Positions 7,907 through 16,478 of a DNA stretch of 64,000 nt are shown piece after piece. Location: the NCBI GenBank assembly GCA_004173235.1, contig SEAC01000016.1:186001-250000 (forward strand), given 5' to 3'. Below the pieces are notes generated by a model. The model was not told the DNA's origin. It made no database searches and saw only the letters and a list, made by a program, of their open reading frames with translations. The position numbers and the translations under genes were made by a program. Within the stretch, counting starts at the first letter, position 1, and every line of letters starts with the position of its first letter. Source of the stretch: Chitinophagaceae bacterium. GTDB lineage: Bacteria > Bacteroidota > Bacteroidia > Chitinophagales > Chitinophagaceae.

Positions 7907-8800
7907 ATGCGCACCCGGCTACTGCTCTTCCCGCTGCTTTTCCTTCTTGCCGGAAGCGTCTCGGGCCAGCAGAAATATCCGCCCACCTTCCTGTGGCGCA
8001 TCTCCGGCAACGGCCTCCAACATCCTTCTTATTTGTGGGGAACCATCCACCTGCAGGATCGCCGGGTGTTCCGCTTCACCGACTCGCTTTACTACCTGCT
8101 CGACCACTCCAACGCGTTCGCCATGGAGCTCGACCCCGAGCGGGCCACGGAAGATCTGCTTCCGTTTGTGATGGGAAAAGATACATCCGCATTCCTCTAC
8201 ACCGCGATGCCGGATTCCGTATTTCTACGGGTTGCACCGCTGCTGGAAAGGGCGTTGAAGAAGCCCGCCCGCAGTATCCGCCGTAAGGAAGCGTGGCTGT
8301 ATCTCCAGCTCAGGCCTTACCGCGGGCGGCGCCGCGACGATATGCCGCAGCCGATGGACCTGTATCTCTACGAACATGCACGCACGCAGAAAAAGAAACT
8401 GCTCGGCATCGAAGACCTGAGCGACCAGTTTGACCTTGCCGAAATCCTCACCGGCCCCTTCGATGCGCGCGGCTTGCTACAAACCGACACGGAAGTGCAG
8501 CGGCAAACGGAGGAAATGGTGCAGATCTATATGAAGCAGGATCTTGCAGCCATCGAGCGCATGAGTATGAGCGATTCGGTGTACGAAAACCGCACGCTTG
8601 TTCGCCGCAACCGTAAGATGGCGCTGCGCATGGACAGCCTGGCACGGCTGCAGCCGACGTTCTTTGCCATCGGGGCAGGCCACCTTCCCGGTGTGGAAGG
8701 CGTGCTGGCCCTGCTGCGCAGGCGGGGGTTCAGCGTGACGCCCGTGCTGGGCGGGCGTTTGCTGCTGCCTGGCGTAGCCAAAGCCGACGATCTGCAGTAG
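7907..8800 (+). CDS. TraB/GumN family protein
   Basis: This 297-residue exported protein has a signal peptide (1-20, ending VSGQ), the family motif SYLWGTIHL near residue 40 and the C-terminal GAGHLPGVEG motif near residue 255. TraB/GumN/TIKI proteins share a haem-binding or metalloprotease-like fold; the bacterial members' function is largely unknown. The start was placed at the ATG at 7907, since the frame is open upstream inside the aminotransferase gene. It stands as its own transcription unit. Confidence 0.85.
   Translation: MRTRLLLFPLLFLLAGSVSGQQKYPPTFLWRISGNGLQHPSYLWGTIHLQDRRVFRFTDSLYYLLDHSNAFAMELDPERATEDLLPFVMGKDTSAFLYTAMPDSVFLRVAPLLERALKKPARSIRRKEAWLYLQLRPYRGRRRDDMPQPMDLYLYEHARTQKKKLLGIEDLSDQFDLAEILTGPFDARGLLQTDTEVQRQTEEMVQIYMKQDLAAIERMSMSDSVYENRTLVRRNRKMALRMDSLARLQPTFFAIGAGHLPGVEGVLALLRRRGFSVTPVLGGRLLLPGVAKADDLQ
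8217..8230. repeat. CCGTA-N4-TACGG palindrome, copy 3
   Basis: CCGTATTTCTACGG inside the TraB/GumN gene, read as Ser-Val-Phe-Leu-Arg with the Leu codon CTA, uncommon in this GC-rich sequence. Confidence 0.6.
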
Positions 8801-8851
8801 GCTCCAAAATATTTTTTCGAAAAGTGTGCGGCAATTGCGAAAAGCACATTT

Positions 8852-8868
8852 ACTTTGTAGTGCAAAGT
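8852..8868. promoter_or_regulatory. Inverted-repeat operator ACTTTG-N5-CAAAGT, copy 1
   Basis: A perfect 6-bp inverted repeat with a 5-nt spacer that ends seven bases before the ATG at 8876. An equal element with the same spacer length and the same distance to the start codon is found at 9845-9861. Its left half also overlaps a TTACTTTG sequence resembling the -7 box. It is the likely target of the winged-helix regulator encoded at 9523. Confidence 0.6.
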
Positions 8869-8875
8869 GCTTTTT

Positions 8876-9526
8876 ATGAATGAGCAAACCCAATCCCTCG
8901 AGGCCATCCAGGACATTCGCCGCCTGATGAACCGCTCCAGCCGCTTCCTGTCGCTGAGTGGGCTCAGTGGCATTGCAGCGGGGGGCTGGGCGCTTGCAGG
9001 TGCGTGGCTTGCCGGTCGGCGCATCGGCAGCTATTACGACGACTACGAGCGCAATGGATATTCGCTTGCGGAGTTTGTGCGCCTGAAGCAGCACCTGTTG
9101 CTGATGGCCGCCGCAGTGCTGGCTCTTGCCATGGCTTCGGCATTTTTCTTTACCTGGCGGCGCGCGCGCCAGCAGGGCCTCCCGATGTGGGACCGCACTG
9201 CGCGGCAGCTTTCCATCAACATGTTGATCCCGCTGGTTTCGGGTGGATTGCTCCTGCTTGCGCTGCTGCGCTATGAGGACGCCAACCTGCTTGGTTTGAT
9301 CGGACCGCTTTGCCTCATCTTCTATGGACTTTCGCTGGTGAATGCCAGCAAGTATACGGTGAACGATATTCGCTACCTCGGCGTGCTGGAGATCATCCTC
9401 GGTCTTATCAATACACAGTTCCTCGGCTACGGGCTGTTCTTCTGGGCCATTGGATTCGGATTGCTGCACATCGTGTATGGTTTTATCATGTGGTGGAAAA
9501 ACGAGCGGACGGATACGAAAGGATGA
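8876..9526 (+). CDS. Four-helix membrane protein linked to a winged-helix regulator
   Basis: This 216-residue integral membrane protein has hydrophobic segments near residues 25-47, 73-94, 111-130, 138-155 and 168-200. I do not recognise a named family. It overlaps the winged-helix regulator gene by ATGA, so the two are translationally coupled; such membrane protein/regulator pairs are common next to CreD in Bacteroidota. The ATG at 8876 was preferred over an in-frame GTG at 8867 because the GTG lies in the operator. Confidence 0.8.
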   Translation: MNEQTQSLEAIQDIRRLMNRSSRFLSLSGLSGIAAGGWALAGAWLAGRRIGSYYDDYERNGYSLAEFVRLKQHLLLMAAAVLALAMASAFFFTWRRARQQGLPMWDRTARQLSINMLIPLVSGGLLLLALLRYEDANLLGLIGPLCLIFYGLSLVNASKYTVNDIRYLGVLEIILGLINTQFLGYGLFFWAIGFGLLHIVYGFIMWWKNERTDTKG

Positions 9527-9828
9527 TGCCGAAAAATCCCATAGCAGGCCTCAATAAGTTGTTCGACAACCGGATCCGGCTGGGCGTGATGAGCATCCTT
9601 GCCGTCAATGAAGAAGTGAGCTTCAACGACCTCAAGCAGCTGCTCGAGGTGACCGACGGTAACCTCGCTACGCACCTGGTCAGCCTCGAAGACAACGGAT
9701 TGCTCAAGGTGCACAAAGGTTTCATCGGGCGCAAAACTAACACAACTTATTCCATCACCAAAGCGGGCGAGAAAGCGCTCAGCGAGCATATCCAGGCGCT
9801 CGAAAAAATGATCCGCGGCATGAAGTGA
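9523..9828 (+). CDS. Winged-helix transcriptional regulator
   Basis: This is a 101-residue MarR/ArsR-like winged-helix protein of the stand-alone 'winged helix DNA-binding domain' type. The recognition-helix region is VTDGNLATHLVSLEDNGLL (about residues 44-62), followed by the wing with TTYSIT. It starts with tandem ATGs overlapping the previous stop. Two identical-layout inverted repeats before the genes at 8876 and 9869 are the obvious candidate operators, which would make it autoregulatory and place the membrane-protein/CreD cluster under its control. The ligand or signal is unknown. Confidence 0.9.
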   Translation: MMPKNPIAGLNKLFDNRIRLGVMSILAVNEEVSFNDLKQLLEVTDGNLATHLVSLEDNGLLKVHKGFIGRKTNTTYSITKAGEKALSEHIQALEKMIRGMK

Positions 9829-9844
9829 TTTTTTTTGCCCCTTC

Positions 9845-9861
9845 ACTTTGAAATACAAAGT
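9845..9861. promoter_or_regulatory. Inverted-repeat operator ACTTTG-N5-CAAAGT, copy 2
   Basis: This is the same 17-bp layout as at 8852-8868, again ending seven bases before an ATG (9869). Two independent copies with identical spacing argue for a real operator or core promoter rather than chance. Confidence 0.6.
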
Positions 9862-9868
9862 ACTTTCT

Positions 9869-10336
9869 ATGGCACAACATTTCCCCATCCGTCGCATCCG
9901 CCTCCTCCTCGCGTTCTTCATTTTCGCTCTCTTCGTCAGCGGCCTCACCGTTTGGCCGGCCGCAGCCGAGCTGCGCTTCGCGCTGCAACTCGTGCCGGCC
10001 GAAGGAGCGGCAGGGCAGTGGCTGCGCACCGTGCTCACCGCTTACGAAGCGGTTGATCGCACACATGGCTTCCTCTACTATGGCTACGACTGGCTCGCCT
10101 TCGCCCACATCGTGCTGGCAGCGCTCTTCATCGGCCCCTGGCGCGACCCGGTGCGCAACCGCTGGGTGCTCGAGTTCGGCATCGGTGCGTGCATCGCCAT
10201 CTTCCCCCTCGCCTTCATCGCGGGCGCTATCCGCGGCATCCCGCTCTGGTGGCGCTTTGTAGACTGCAGCTTCGGTGTGGTGGGGTTAGCGGTGTTGTGG
10301 CCCTGCTATGCTGCCGTGCGCCGCTTCGAACGGTAA
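9869..10336 (+). CDS. Hypothetical membrane protein (155 aa)
   Basis: This protein has about four hydrophobic segments (near residues 10-32, 73-91, 101-120 and 129-147). The start was set at the ATG at 9869, just after the operator; a TTG at 9848 would lie within it. No family is recognised. Being preceded by the same operator as the regulator gene pair, it is probably co-regulated. Confidence 0.7.
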   Translation: MAQHFPIRRIRLLLAFFIFALFVSGLTVWPAAAELRFALQLVPAEGAAGQWLRTVLTAYEAVDRTHGFLYYGYDWLAFAHIVLAALFIGPWRDPVRNRWVLEFGIGACIAIFPLAFIAGAIRGIPLWWRFVDCSFGVVGLAVLWPCYAAVRRFER

Positions 10337-10381
10337 CCTCCGTTCGCACCCGCCATCGCCTGAACCCGTCGTCACCTCACC

Positions 10382-10418
10382 GAACCCCTCAACCCCTCAA
10401 CTCTTCAACTCTTCAACA
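10382..10418. repeat. Tandem CAACCCCT/CAACTCTT intergenic repeat
   Basis: Semi-tandem 8-9-base words fill the gap just before the ATG at 10419. It occurs in a single orientation with no opposing arm. Confidence 0.5.
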
Positions 10419-10823
10419 ATGAACACCTTCCGCTTCGTGCTGTACACCTGGCTGTGCACCGTGATCGCCTACCCGCCACTCGTCATGATCTGCGATGTGC
10501 TCACCCGTAGTAATACGGAAGCCCGCCTGTTTTTCCCGCTGCTTGCCGGCGCATTCATTCTCGGCCTTCCTGCACTGATACTCGGATGGCTTACGCTGTC
10601 GCTGCTGCAGGTGCGAAGCCTGCCGCTGCTTGTTCGTTACTGCCTCTGGACGGGCGCCGTCCTCGGTTTGATCTACACCAGCCTGTCGGTGGTCGGCGGC
10701 CGCGAACTGCTCGATCTGAACGGCGAACTCGCACGCTTCGTGCTGCCGCTCTTTGCCGCCGCGATGCTCGTGCTGCTCTTTCGTTATCCCTACTTCCGCG
10801 AAATCCCCCGTCAGGAATATTAA
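10419..10823 (+). CDS. Hypothetical membrane protein (134 aa)
   Basis: This small protein of four predicted transmembrane helices begins MNTFRFVLYTW. Neither its sequence nor its length points to a known family. It lies 13 bases upstream of creD on the same strand, so it is probably co-transcribed with it. A CCGTA-N4-TACGG palindrome at 10505-10518 encodes part of its first loop. Confidence 0.7.
   Translation: MNTFRFVLYTWLCTVIAYPPLVMICDVLTRSNTEARLFFPLLAGAFILGLPALILGWLTLSLLQVRSLPLLVRYCLWTGAVLGLIYTSLSVVGGRELLDLNGELARFVLPLFAAAMLVLLFRYPYFREIPRQEY
10505..10518. repeat. CCGTA-N4-TACGG palindrome, copy 4
   Basis: CCGTAGTAATACGG inside the 134-residue membrane protein gene, read as Arg-Ser-Asn-Thr with the codons AGT AAT. 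Confidence 0.6.
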
Positions 10824-10835
10824 ACCCCATATCAA

Positions 10836-12158
10836 ATGCAACAACTCCCGGGCGAGAACGCCCCCAAAAACAGGATCCTCGTAAAGATCTCCATTGTAGC
10901 TGCTATCATTCTCGTGCTGCTATTGCCATCCTACAAAGTGGAACAGCTGGTAGTGGAGCGCGAGGCGCGTCAAAAAGAGGCAGTGGATGAAGTAAGCAAC
11001 AAATGGGCGGGCGCGCAGCTGCTCGGTGGCCCCATGCTTGTGCTGCCCTACGTGGTCAACTACACTACGCCCAACGGCAAGCCGGCGCAGGACCGGCATT
11101 ACGCCTACTTTCTGCCCACGAAGCTCGATATGAAGGCCATCGCGCAGCCACAGGAGCGACACCGCGGCATTTATAAGGTGATGCTCTACTCCGCGCAGGT
11201 GCAGATGTCGGGACAGTTCGATATACCCGATCTCAGTTCGTTGCGCATCACCGCCGACCAGGTGCTGTGGGGCGAAGCCTTCGTGCGGCTGCATCTGTCG
11301 GACGTTGGTGGCCTCAACGACGAGCTCAGTCTCAACTGGAACGGCACCCGTAAGCTGGTGTTTGCCCCCAACACTTCCTCTGATCCGTATAGCTCTTCCT
11401 CACTCGCTGCGCCCCTTCCACTGCAAGGGCCCATGGAACTGGCTCCGTTCTCGTTCAGTGGAAACCTCCAGGTGAACGGCTCTCAGCAGTTGCTGTTTGC
11501 GCCGCTCGGCAAGACCACTACCGTAGAACTACAATCAACGTGGCCGCACCCAAGCTATACAGGTGCCGGCCTCCCGCAGCAAAGCACCATTACGGGCAAA
11601 GGTTTCAGCGCCACCTGGCGCAGCCTTGCCCACCGCCGGAACTTCCCGCAGCAGTTCCGCGATGGCGATCGGATCAATAGCAGTATTTACGATCTTAGTT
11701 CTTCGGCGTTTGGAGTGGATCTGTTCGTGCCGGTAAACGCTTACCAGAAAACCCTGCGCTCCGTGAAATATTCCCTCCTGTGCATCGTACTCACGTTCAC
11801 GGCATTCTTTCTGATCGAGGTCGTCAACAAGCGCTCGGTGCATCCGTTCCAATACGGGCTTATCGGGCTGGCGCTGGTGCTTTTCTATGCGCTGTTGCTT
11901 TCCTTTTCAGAATACATCGGCTTCAACTTCGCATATGCTCTTTCAGCATTGGCCACATTCGCTCTCATTGGTTGGTTTGTGAAGGGCCTGCTGCAGTCGG
12001 CGCGGCTAAGCACCTTGCTGTCGGCGGTGCTCGTGTTGCTGTATGGTTATGTGTTTACCATCCTGCAGCTGCAAGACTTCGCGCTGCTGCTCGGCAGCCT
12101 CGGCCTGTTCCTCACACTCGCTATCGTCATGTACTTCTCCCGTAAGATCAACTGGTAA
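10836..12158 (+). CDS. creD: Cell envelope integrity / inner-membrane protein CreD
   Basis: This 440-residue protein matches CreD: one N-terminal helix (about 19-35), a large periplasmic domain (about 40-300, with the LLGGPMLVLPY segment near 60), and a C-terminal bundle of about five transmembrane helices. CreD affects envelope integrity and beta-lactam or colicin tolerance in proteobacteria, under CreBC control; here no CreBC pair is present and the nearby winged-helix gene is the likely regulator. DUF1361 follows four bases later. Confidence 0.9.
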   Translation: MQQLPGENAPKNRILVKISIVAAIILVLLLPSYKVEQLVVEREARQKEAVDEVSNKWAGAQLLGGPMLVLPYVVNYTTPNGKPAQDRHYAYFLPTKLDMKAIAQPQERHRGIYKVMLYSAQVQMSGQFDIPDLSSLRITADQVLWGEAFVRLHLSDVGGLNDELSLNWNGTRKLVFAPNTSSDPYSSSSLAAPLPLQGPMELAPFSFSGNLQVNGSQQLLFAPLGKTTTVELQSTWPHPSYTGAGLPQQSTITGKGFSATWRSLAHRRNFPQQFRDGDRINSSIYDLSSSAFGVDLFVPVNAYQKTLRSVKYSLLCIVLTFTAFFLIEVVNKRSVHPFQYGLIGLALVLFYALLLSFSEYIGFNFAYALSALATFALIGWFVKGLLQSARLSTLLSAVLVLLYGYVFTILQLQDFALLLGSLGLFLTLAIVMYFSRKINW

Positions 12159-12161
12159 CCA

Positions 12162-12839
12162 ATGAACATCCTGAACAAAATATCAGCCCGCTACCGCCGC
12201 CTCGATGCGGCGGAGCGTGGACTGCTTGCACTGGCCGTCTTCCCGGTAGCGCTTTCCGTTTTCCGCTTCGTGTATACGGGCAGCCGCTTCTTTCTCTTTC
12301 TCAACTGGAACCTACTCCTCGCGCTGCTGCCCTTCCTGCTTACGCGGCAGTTGCTGCGGCGTATCGACTGGATAGAGCACAAGTGGATCTTCCGGACTGT
12401 ATTTCTACTGTGGCTGCTCTTTCTCCCCAATGCATTTTACATCGTTACCGACCTGCTGCACCTGCGGCAGCGATCGGGGCTTCCGCTCTGGTATGACCTG
12501 GTGCTGATCCTGGCGTTTGCCTGGACGGGCCTCCTGCTCGGAGTGCTGTCGCTGTGGCAGATGGAACGGGTGCTGCTCGCGCGATGGGGCATGAGGCGCA
12601 GCTGGCTGTTCGTGTTTCCCGTGCTGGCACTTTGCAGCTTCGGTGTATACATCGGGCGCTACCTCCGCTACAACAGCTGGGATGTGCTCAGCGATCCCTT
12701 CGACCTCATGCGCGATCTGTTCGACCTCTTTCGCCATCCGATCGCCAACCGATTCGACTGGAGTATGATCATCTGCTTCTTCGGGTTCCTGTTGTTGGTA
12801 TATGAATCGCTACGCCGCGCCCGGGTAAGTCAAAAATAA
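12162..12839 (+). CDS. DUF1361 domain-containing membrane protein
   Basis: This 225-residue protein has six or more transmembrane segments and the family motif LWLLFLPNAFYIVTDL (about residues 82-97) plus the FGVYIGRYLRYNSWD segment near 164. The function of DUF1361 is unknown. It begins three bases after the creD stop. The final residues (VSQK) and the stop codon are encoded by the first words of the adjoining intergenic repeat, which suggests the repeat has encroached on the gene end. Confidence 0.85.
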   Translation: MNILNKISARYRRLDAAERGLLALAVFPVALSVFRFVYTGSRFFLFLNWNLLLALLPFLLTRQLLRRIDWIEHKWIFRTVFLLWLLFLPNAFYIVTDLLHLRQRSGLPLWYDLVLILAFAWTGLLLGVLSLWQMERVLLARWGMRRSWLFVFPVLALCSFGVYIGRYLRYNSWDVLSDPFDLMRDLFDLFRHPIANRFDWSMIICFFGFLLLVYESLRRARVSQK

Positions 12840-12840
12840 A

Positions 12841-12893
12841 AAGTCAAAATTCAAAAGTCAGGTGAGCACCTTTTGACTTTTGAATTTTGACTT
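12841..12893. repeat. Perfect 20-bp inverted repeat between convergent genes
   Basis: The 20 bases at 12841-12860 (AAGTCAAAATTC...) are exactly reverse-complemented at 12874-12893. The loop carries a further GGTG/CACC match. The hairpin lies between the ends of the DUF1361 gene and the minus-strand 1162-residue gene and may serve as a bidirectional terminator, although the sequence belongs to the dispersed GTCAAAATTC family. Confidence 0.75.
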
Positions 12894-12913
12894 CGTAAAA
12901 AGTGTAGCGACAA

Positions 12914-15900
12914 CTAGAAATCCAACCCAAGCGCAAGGTAGGTCATCGGCTTGCCGCGGAAGAAGCCGTTCATTTCCCAGGCTACGTCCCAACGCACGAA
13001 GTAACCCAGCAGCGTGCTCCGGAGGCCGAAGCCATAGCCGCCCGCAAAGGGTCCGATGCCACCTGCTTTCAGGCGCACCGTGATAGGGTTGACCGTATTG
13101 GGGTAACTGTACGTGCTCGTGGGGCGCGCAATGTGGCTGATATCGCCGCTCCATGCCGTGCCCAGATCGAAGAACTGCACTGCCTGCAGGTTGCGCAGGA
13201 AGGCGTTGTTGATGGGACGGTTGAAGAAGGTGCTGAAGATCGGTGCGCGGAATTCGCTGTTGATGACCACATTGTTGTTGCCATTGGCGATGTTCTGCTT
13301 GAAGCCGCGCATGTTCACCGCCAGCGTTTGGTAGGCGTAGAAGTTTGCGGGGTCGGGCGCATTGGCCGGGTCGCCATTGAAGTAGCGGTAGCCCGTGACC
13401 TGACCGGTATTCTGATCAACGATCTCATTGTTCTTGAACTTGAGCCAGCCATCTACTCCGCCGAGATAATACACCACTTTTTGCTCGGCAAAAGAGAAGT
13501 CGCCGGCAACACGCATTGCCCAGATCACGTTGCGATAGAGGGGCAGGTAGTGACGTGCGTCGAAGCCCGCATTCATCATCGTGCGGCCAAAGGCCTGGCC
13601 ACCTTTGTCGAGGCGGCTGAAGTAATCGAAATACACTTTATACCGCAGGCCCGTCCAGATGTTGGTGGCCGGGTTGAGCGTGTTGTCGTGCACATACTCG
13701 AGTGTGGCTTGTCCGAATACCTGCTTCTGGTCGGGGATGAGCAGCGAAAGCTGGTTGAAGATTGGCTCGGGCGTAGTGGTCACGATCACGCGGTCGTAGC
13801 GTGGGCCCACCGTGAGGCGCAGGCTGCGCACCTTGTCGATGGCATAACGCAGGCGTGCAAGGTAATAGTTCGAATGCACCTTGCCGGGGAAGCCCACAAG
13901 GAAGGCGTTGCCCGAGGTATCCTGGAGCACTACACCCACATCGGCACGTGCCGAGCTGCGGTAGTAGGTGAAGCCCCAGTCGAGCCGCTTGCGGTAGTTG
14001 GTGAATTCGAAGAGGATATCATTGTCGCGCAGGTTCGGCGCGATGCGGAAGCCGCCCGATATCTTGTAGTCTTCAAACAGGTCCACCGTGCCCATCCGTA
14101 TGAGGCCATTGATCTGGCTTCCGTTGGAAGGATTGATGGGGCCCGTGCCCCCGGTGTATTGCTGATATTTTGCAGTTGGCAGCACAGCGTTGTTGAAGCC
14201 CGCGGCAACATAGTCGGTAAAGAAACGCGGGGGGCGGTATTCATACAGCTTCGCCTTGCTCAGCACGGGTTGCACCACAATCTCTTCGGCGGTAAACACC
14301 TGCCCGTTTGTTGTGCGCGTGCTGTCGCGCGTTGCAGTGCTGTCGCGGCTGTCGTTGAATTCGCTCTGGAAGAAGTCGGTCTGCGTTTTTCGCGCCGAGT
14401 CGGCCACCGTTGTTAGTGCGTTCGTTTGCGTATTGCGCAGGCGGTCGCGCTCGCGCAGCTTCTTTACGTATTCGGTAGGCGGCGTGGTCACGTTGCGGCG
14501 GCGCAGCGTGTTCTCATCCACCCGCAGGCGATACAGGTTCTTGATGTCGCCCTGCTGAATTACTTCGCTCACCAGCGTGTTGTCGCCGGCGGTGCGTGTT
14601 TCAATCAGGCCCGCCTGGTAGTTGCTCAGAGGGAACACATAGGCCGAATCGGAGCTGGTGGCGAAGTAGCCCACCGAGTCGATATCGGTCTTCTTCCATT
14701 CACGAAGCAGGCTGTCCACTTCTTTCTGCGCAGGGTTGCGCAGGATCTCGTCGCCAATGAATACAAGCGTGTCGAGACCGGTCTTTTGCGTGGTGAAGAA
14801 GCCGGCGTAGCGGTTGTTGATACCGTTTTCGTCGGAGGTGAACGTGAAGTGCGTGGTGTTGTAGGGCGAAGGGTTGCGCGCGTTGCCAAACTTCAGGTTG
14901 GTCAGCTGCGAGATCTGCTTGAACTCGCTCTTGTTCCAGTTGTCTACGAGGTAAATGTTGAAGCGCGGCGCGGGCAGTGAAGTGTCGCCGCTGGGTGCAT
15001 TGGCCGACGGGCGGTTGGATGCGAAGATGATACCCGTCTTGTTCGGGAAGCTCACGAACGATGGATCGAGGTCGTCGAACACGTCGTTGGTGACCTGCTC
15101 GTAGGTCATCTTGTCGATGTTGTAGGTGTAGATGTCGCTCTGGCCGGCACGAACGGCGCTCACCAGCAGCGTCGTGGAGTTCAGCATGTACTTGATATCC
15201 TGCACCTGGTCAAACTGGTTCCATTCCTGCTTGCTGATCTTGATGCGGTTGATGACGTCGTACACGAAGAACTTCAGCTTGCCTTTCTCGGTGTATACCA
15301 CGGCGAGGCGCGTGCCTTTGTTGTCCCACGCAAGGATCGGCAGGTTTGGATTTACTTCGTCTTCGCGGCTGCGGTGGCCGAAGGAGAGGAGCGTTTTGGT
15401 GTTCACGAAATTCTCGTGGAGCACGACGCTGTATTTGCCCTGCTTGTATTCGGTAACGGCGTACGTAAACGAGCGGGGGAGCGGGTTTGCATTGAAGCGG
15501 ATGAAGTCTTTCTTGCCCACGGTTTCGGTCACCGACAGCTGGCCTTTGGGCACTACGCGGCGGCCGCGGATGTCTTTGAAGTAGATGTTCTGCTCTTCCT
15601 CCATGAAGTCGCGCAGCACTTCCTTGAACTTCTTTTTCGCGATCTTTTGCGTGGCGCTGTTGAGGTTGCGGTAGATGCGCGCGAGGTACAAGAGGTAGGT
15701 AGGTTTGCTCGGGCCGTATTTGTTGGCGATGTAGTACCAGAAGGCATGACCGGCCAGCTCCGGCTGCTCGAAGGCAAACTGGTAAAAATTGTTGTAGTTT
15801 CCGCCCAGCATGGCGTTCTTGAGCTTCTCGTCCAGCTCGGTGCTCCATGGTTCGGCGGCATAGGAAATGTAGCCGTCGGTGAGCCACTTGGGGAGATCGA

Positions 15901-16402
15901 GGAGGGCCTGGTTGGCAGCAAACTCGCCGAGGTCGTCGCCGAAGAGCAGGTTTTGCACCAGCACCTGCGCAATACCCTGGCGCACCTGGCGCCGCAGGTT
16001 GTTGCGGTTGGCATCGTAATACACCACCAGCTTGTTGTTGACGAGGCGCGTGAGGCCGCCCGTGCTTTGCCAATCGAGCCCCTGGCCGATGTTGGACTGC
16101 TGCAGGTCTTCGAAATTATTGTACACCACCACGTTGGCGCGGCGCTGCAGTCCATATTCCACGAACTCTTCCAGCTGCGGCAATTCCTTCTCGGCAACCT
16201 GCGCCACGTATTTGCCCAATTCAAGTCCGTTCTGCGAAAAGTAGGTATTGAAGTTCTCGGTCTGGTAATACTTCCACTTGAATTTCTTGTACTGGACCCG
16301 GTTCTTCCCGAATTCCACGGTGTTAACCTGGGCCTGGCCAATAAAGGAAAAAACAACACTAATCAGGACGGCAAGGGCGGCTCTTCGGCTCAGATGCTTC
16401 AT
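12914..16402 (-). CDS. Large outer-membrane protein: degenerate gluzincin-like domain, propeller, beta-barrel
   Basis: This 1162-residue protein has a signal peptide (1-25, ending GQAQ). The N-terminal 300 residues resemble peptidase-MA (gluzincin-like) domains: a PKWLTDGYISY segment at 171-181 follows the place where HExxH is expected, but that place reads RQGIAQ (141-146), so the zinc motif is missing. Residues about 320-560 show TolB/PD40-like propeller repeats (DLDPSFV, IIFASNRPSA). The last 400 or so residues look like an outer-membrane barrel ending in Phe, as barrels do. It is probably surface or periplasm facing; its substrate is unknown. Confidence 0.7.
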   Translation of the reverse strand: MKHLSRRAALAVLISVVFSFIGQAQVNTVEFGKNRVQYKKFKWKYYQTENFNTYFSQNGLELGKYVAQVAEKELPQLEEFVEYGLQRRANVVVYNNFEDLQQSNIGQGLDWQSTGGLTRLVNNKLVVYYDANRNNLRRQVRQGIAQVLVQNLLFGDDLGEFAANQALLDLPKWLTDGYISYAAEPWSTELDEKLKNAMLGGNYNNFYQFAFEQPELAGHAFWYYIANKYGPSKPTYLLYLARIYRNLNSATQKIAKKKFKEVLRDFMEEEQNIYFKDIRGRRVVPKGQLSVTETVGKKDFIRFNANPLPRSFTYAVTEYKQGKYSVVLHENFVNTKTLLSFGHRSREDEVNPNLPILAWDNKGTRLAVVYTEKGKLKFFVYDVINRIKISKQEWNQFDQVQDIKYMLNSTTLLVSAVRAGQSDIYTYNIDKMTYEQVTNDVFDDLDPSFVSFPNKTGIIFASNRPSANAPSGDTSLPAPRFNIYLVDNWNKSEFKQISQLTNLKFGNARNPSPYNTTHFTFTSDENGINNRYAGFFTTQKTGLDTLVFIGDEILRNPAQKEVDSLLREWKKTDIDSVGYFATSSDSAYVFPLSNYQAGLIETRTAGDNTLVSEVIQQGDIKNLYRLRVDENTLRRRNVTTPPTEYVKKLRERDRLRNTQTNALTTVADSARKTQTDFFQSEFNDSRDSTATRDSTRTTNGQVFTAEEIVVQPVLSKAKLYEYRPPRFFTDYVAAGFNNAVLPTAKYQQYTGGTGPINPSNGSQINGLIRMGTVDLFEDYKISGGFRIAPNLRDNDILFEFTNYRKRLDWGFTYYRSSARADVGVVLQDTSGNAFLVGFPGKVHSNYYLARLRYAIDKVRSLRLTVGPRYDRVIVTTTPEPIFNQLSLLIPDQKQVFGQATLEYVHDNTLNPATNIWTGLRYKVYFDYFSRLDKGGQAFGRTMMNAGFDARHYLPLYRNVIWAMRVAGDFSFAEQKVVYYLGGVDGWLKFKNNEIVDQNTGQVTGYRYFNGDPANAPDPANFYAYQTLAVNMRGFKQNIANGNNNVVINSEFRAPIFSTFFNRPINNAFLRNLQAVQFFDLGTAWSGDISHIARPTSTYSYPNTVNPITVRLKAGGIGPFAGGYGFGLRSTLLGYFVRWDVAWEMNGFFRGKPMTYLALGLDF

Positions 16403-16478
16403 AAAGTCAGGTTCATTTTCTGGAATGGGCGCTCGGCTAATGGACTAAATTGCATTTAAAAATAGGAAAAAAGCAAGT

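Noticed and set aside
13133..14416. Long plus-strand open frame antisense to the 1162-residue gene
   Set aside because: It lacks any motif and lies entirely within a well-supported coding sequence.
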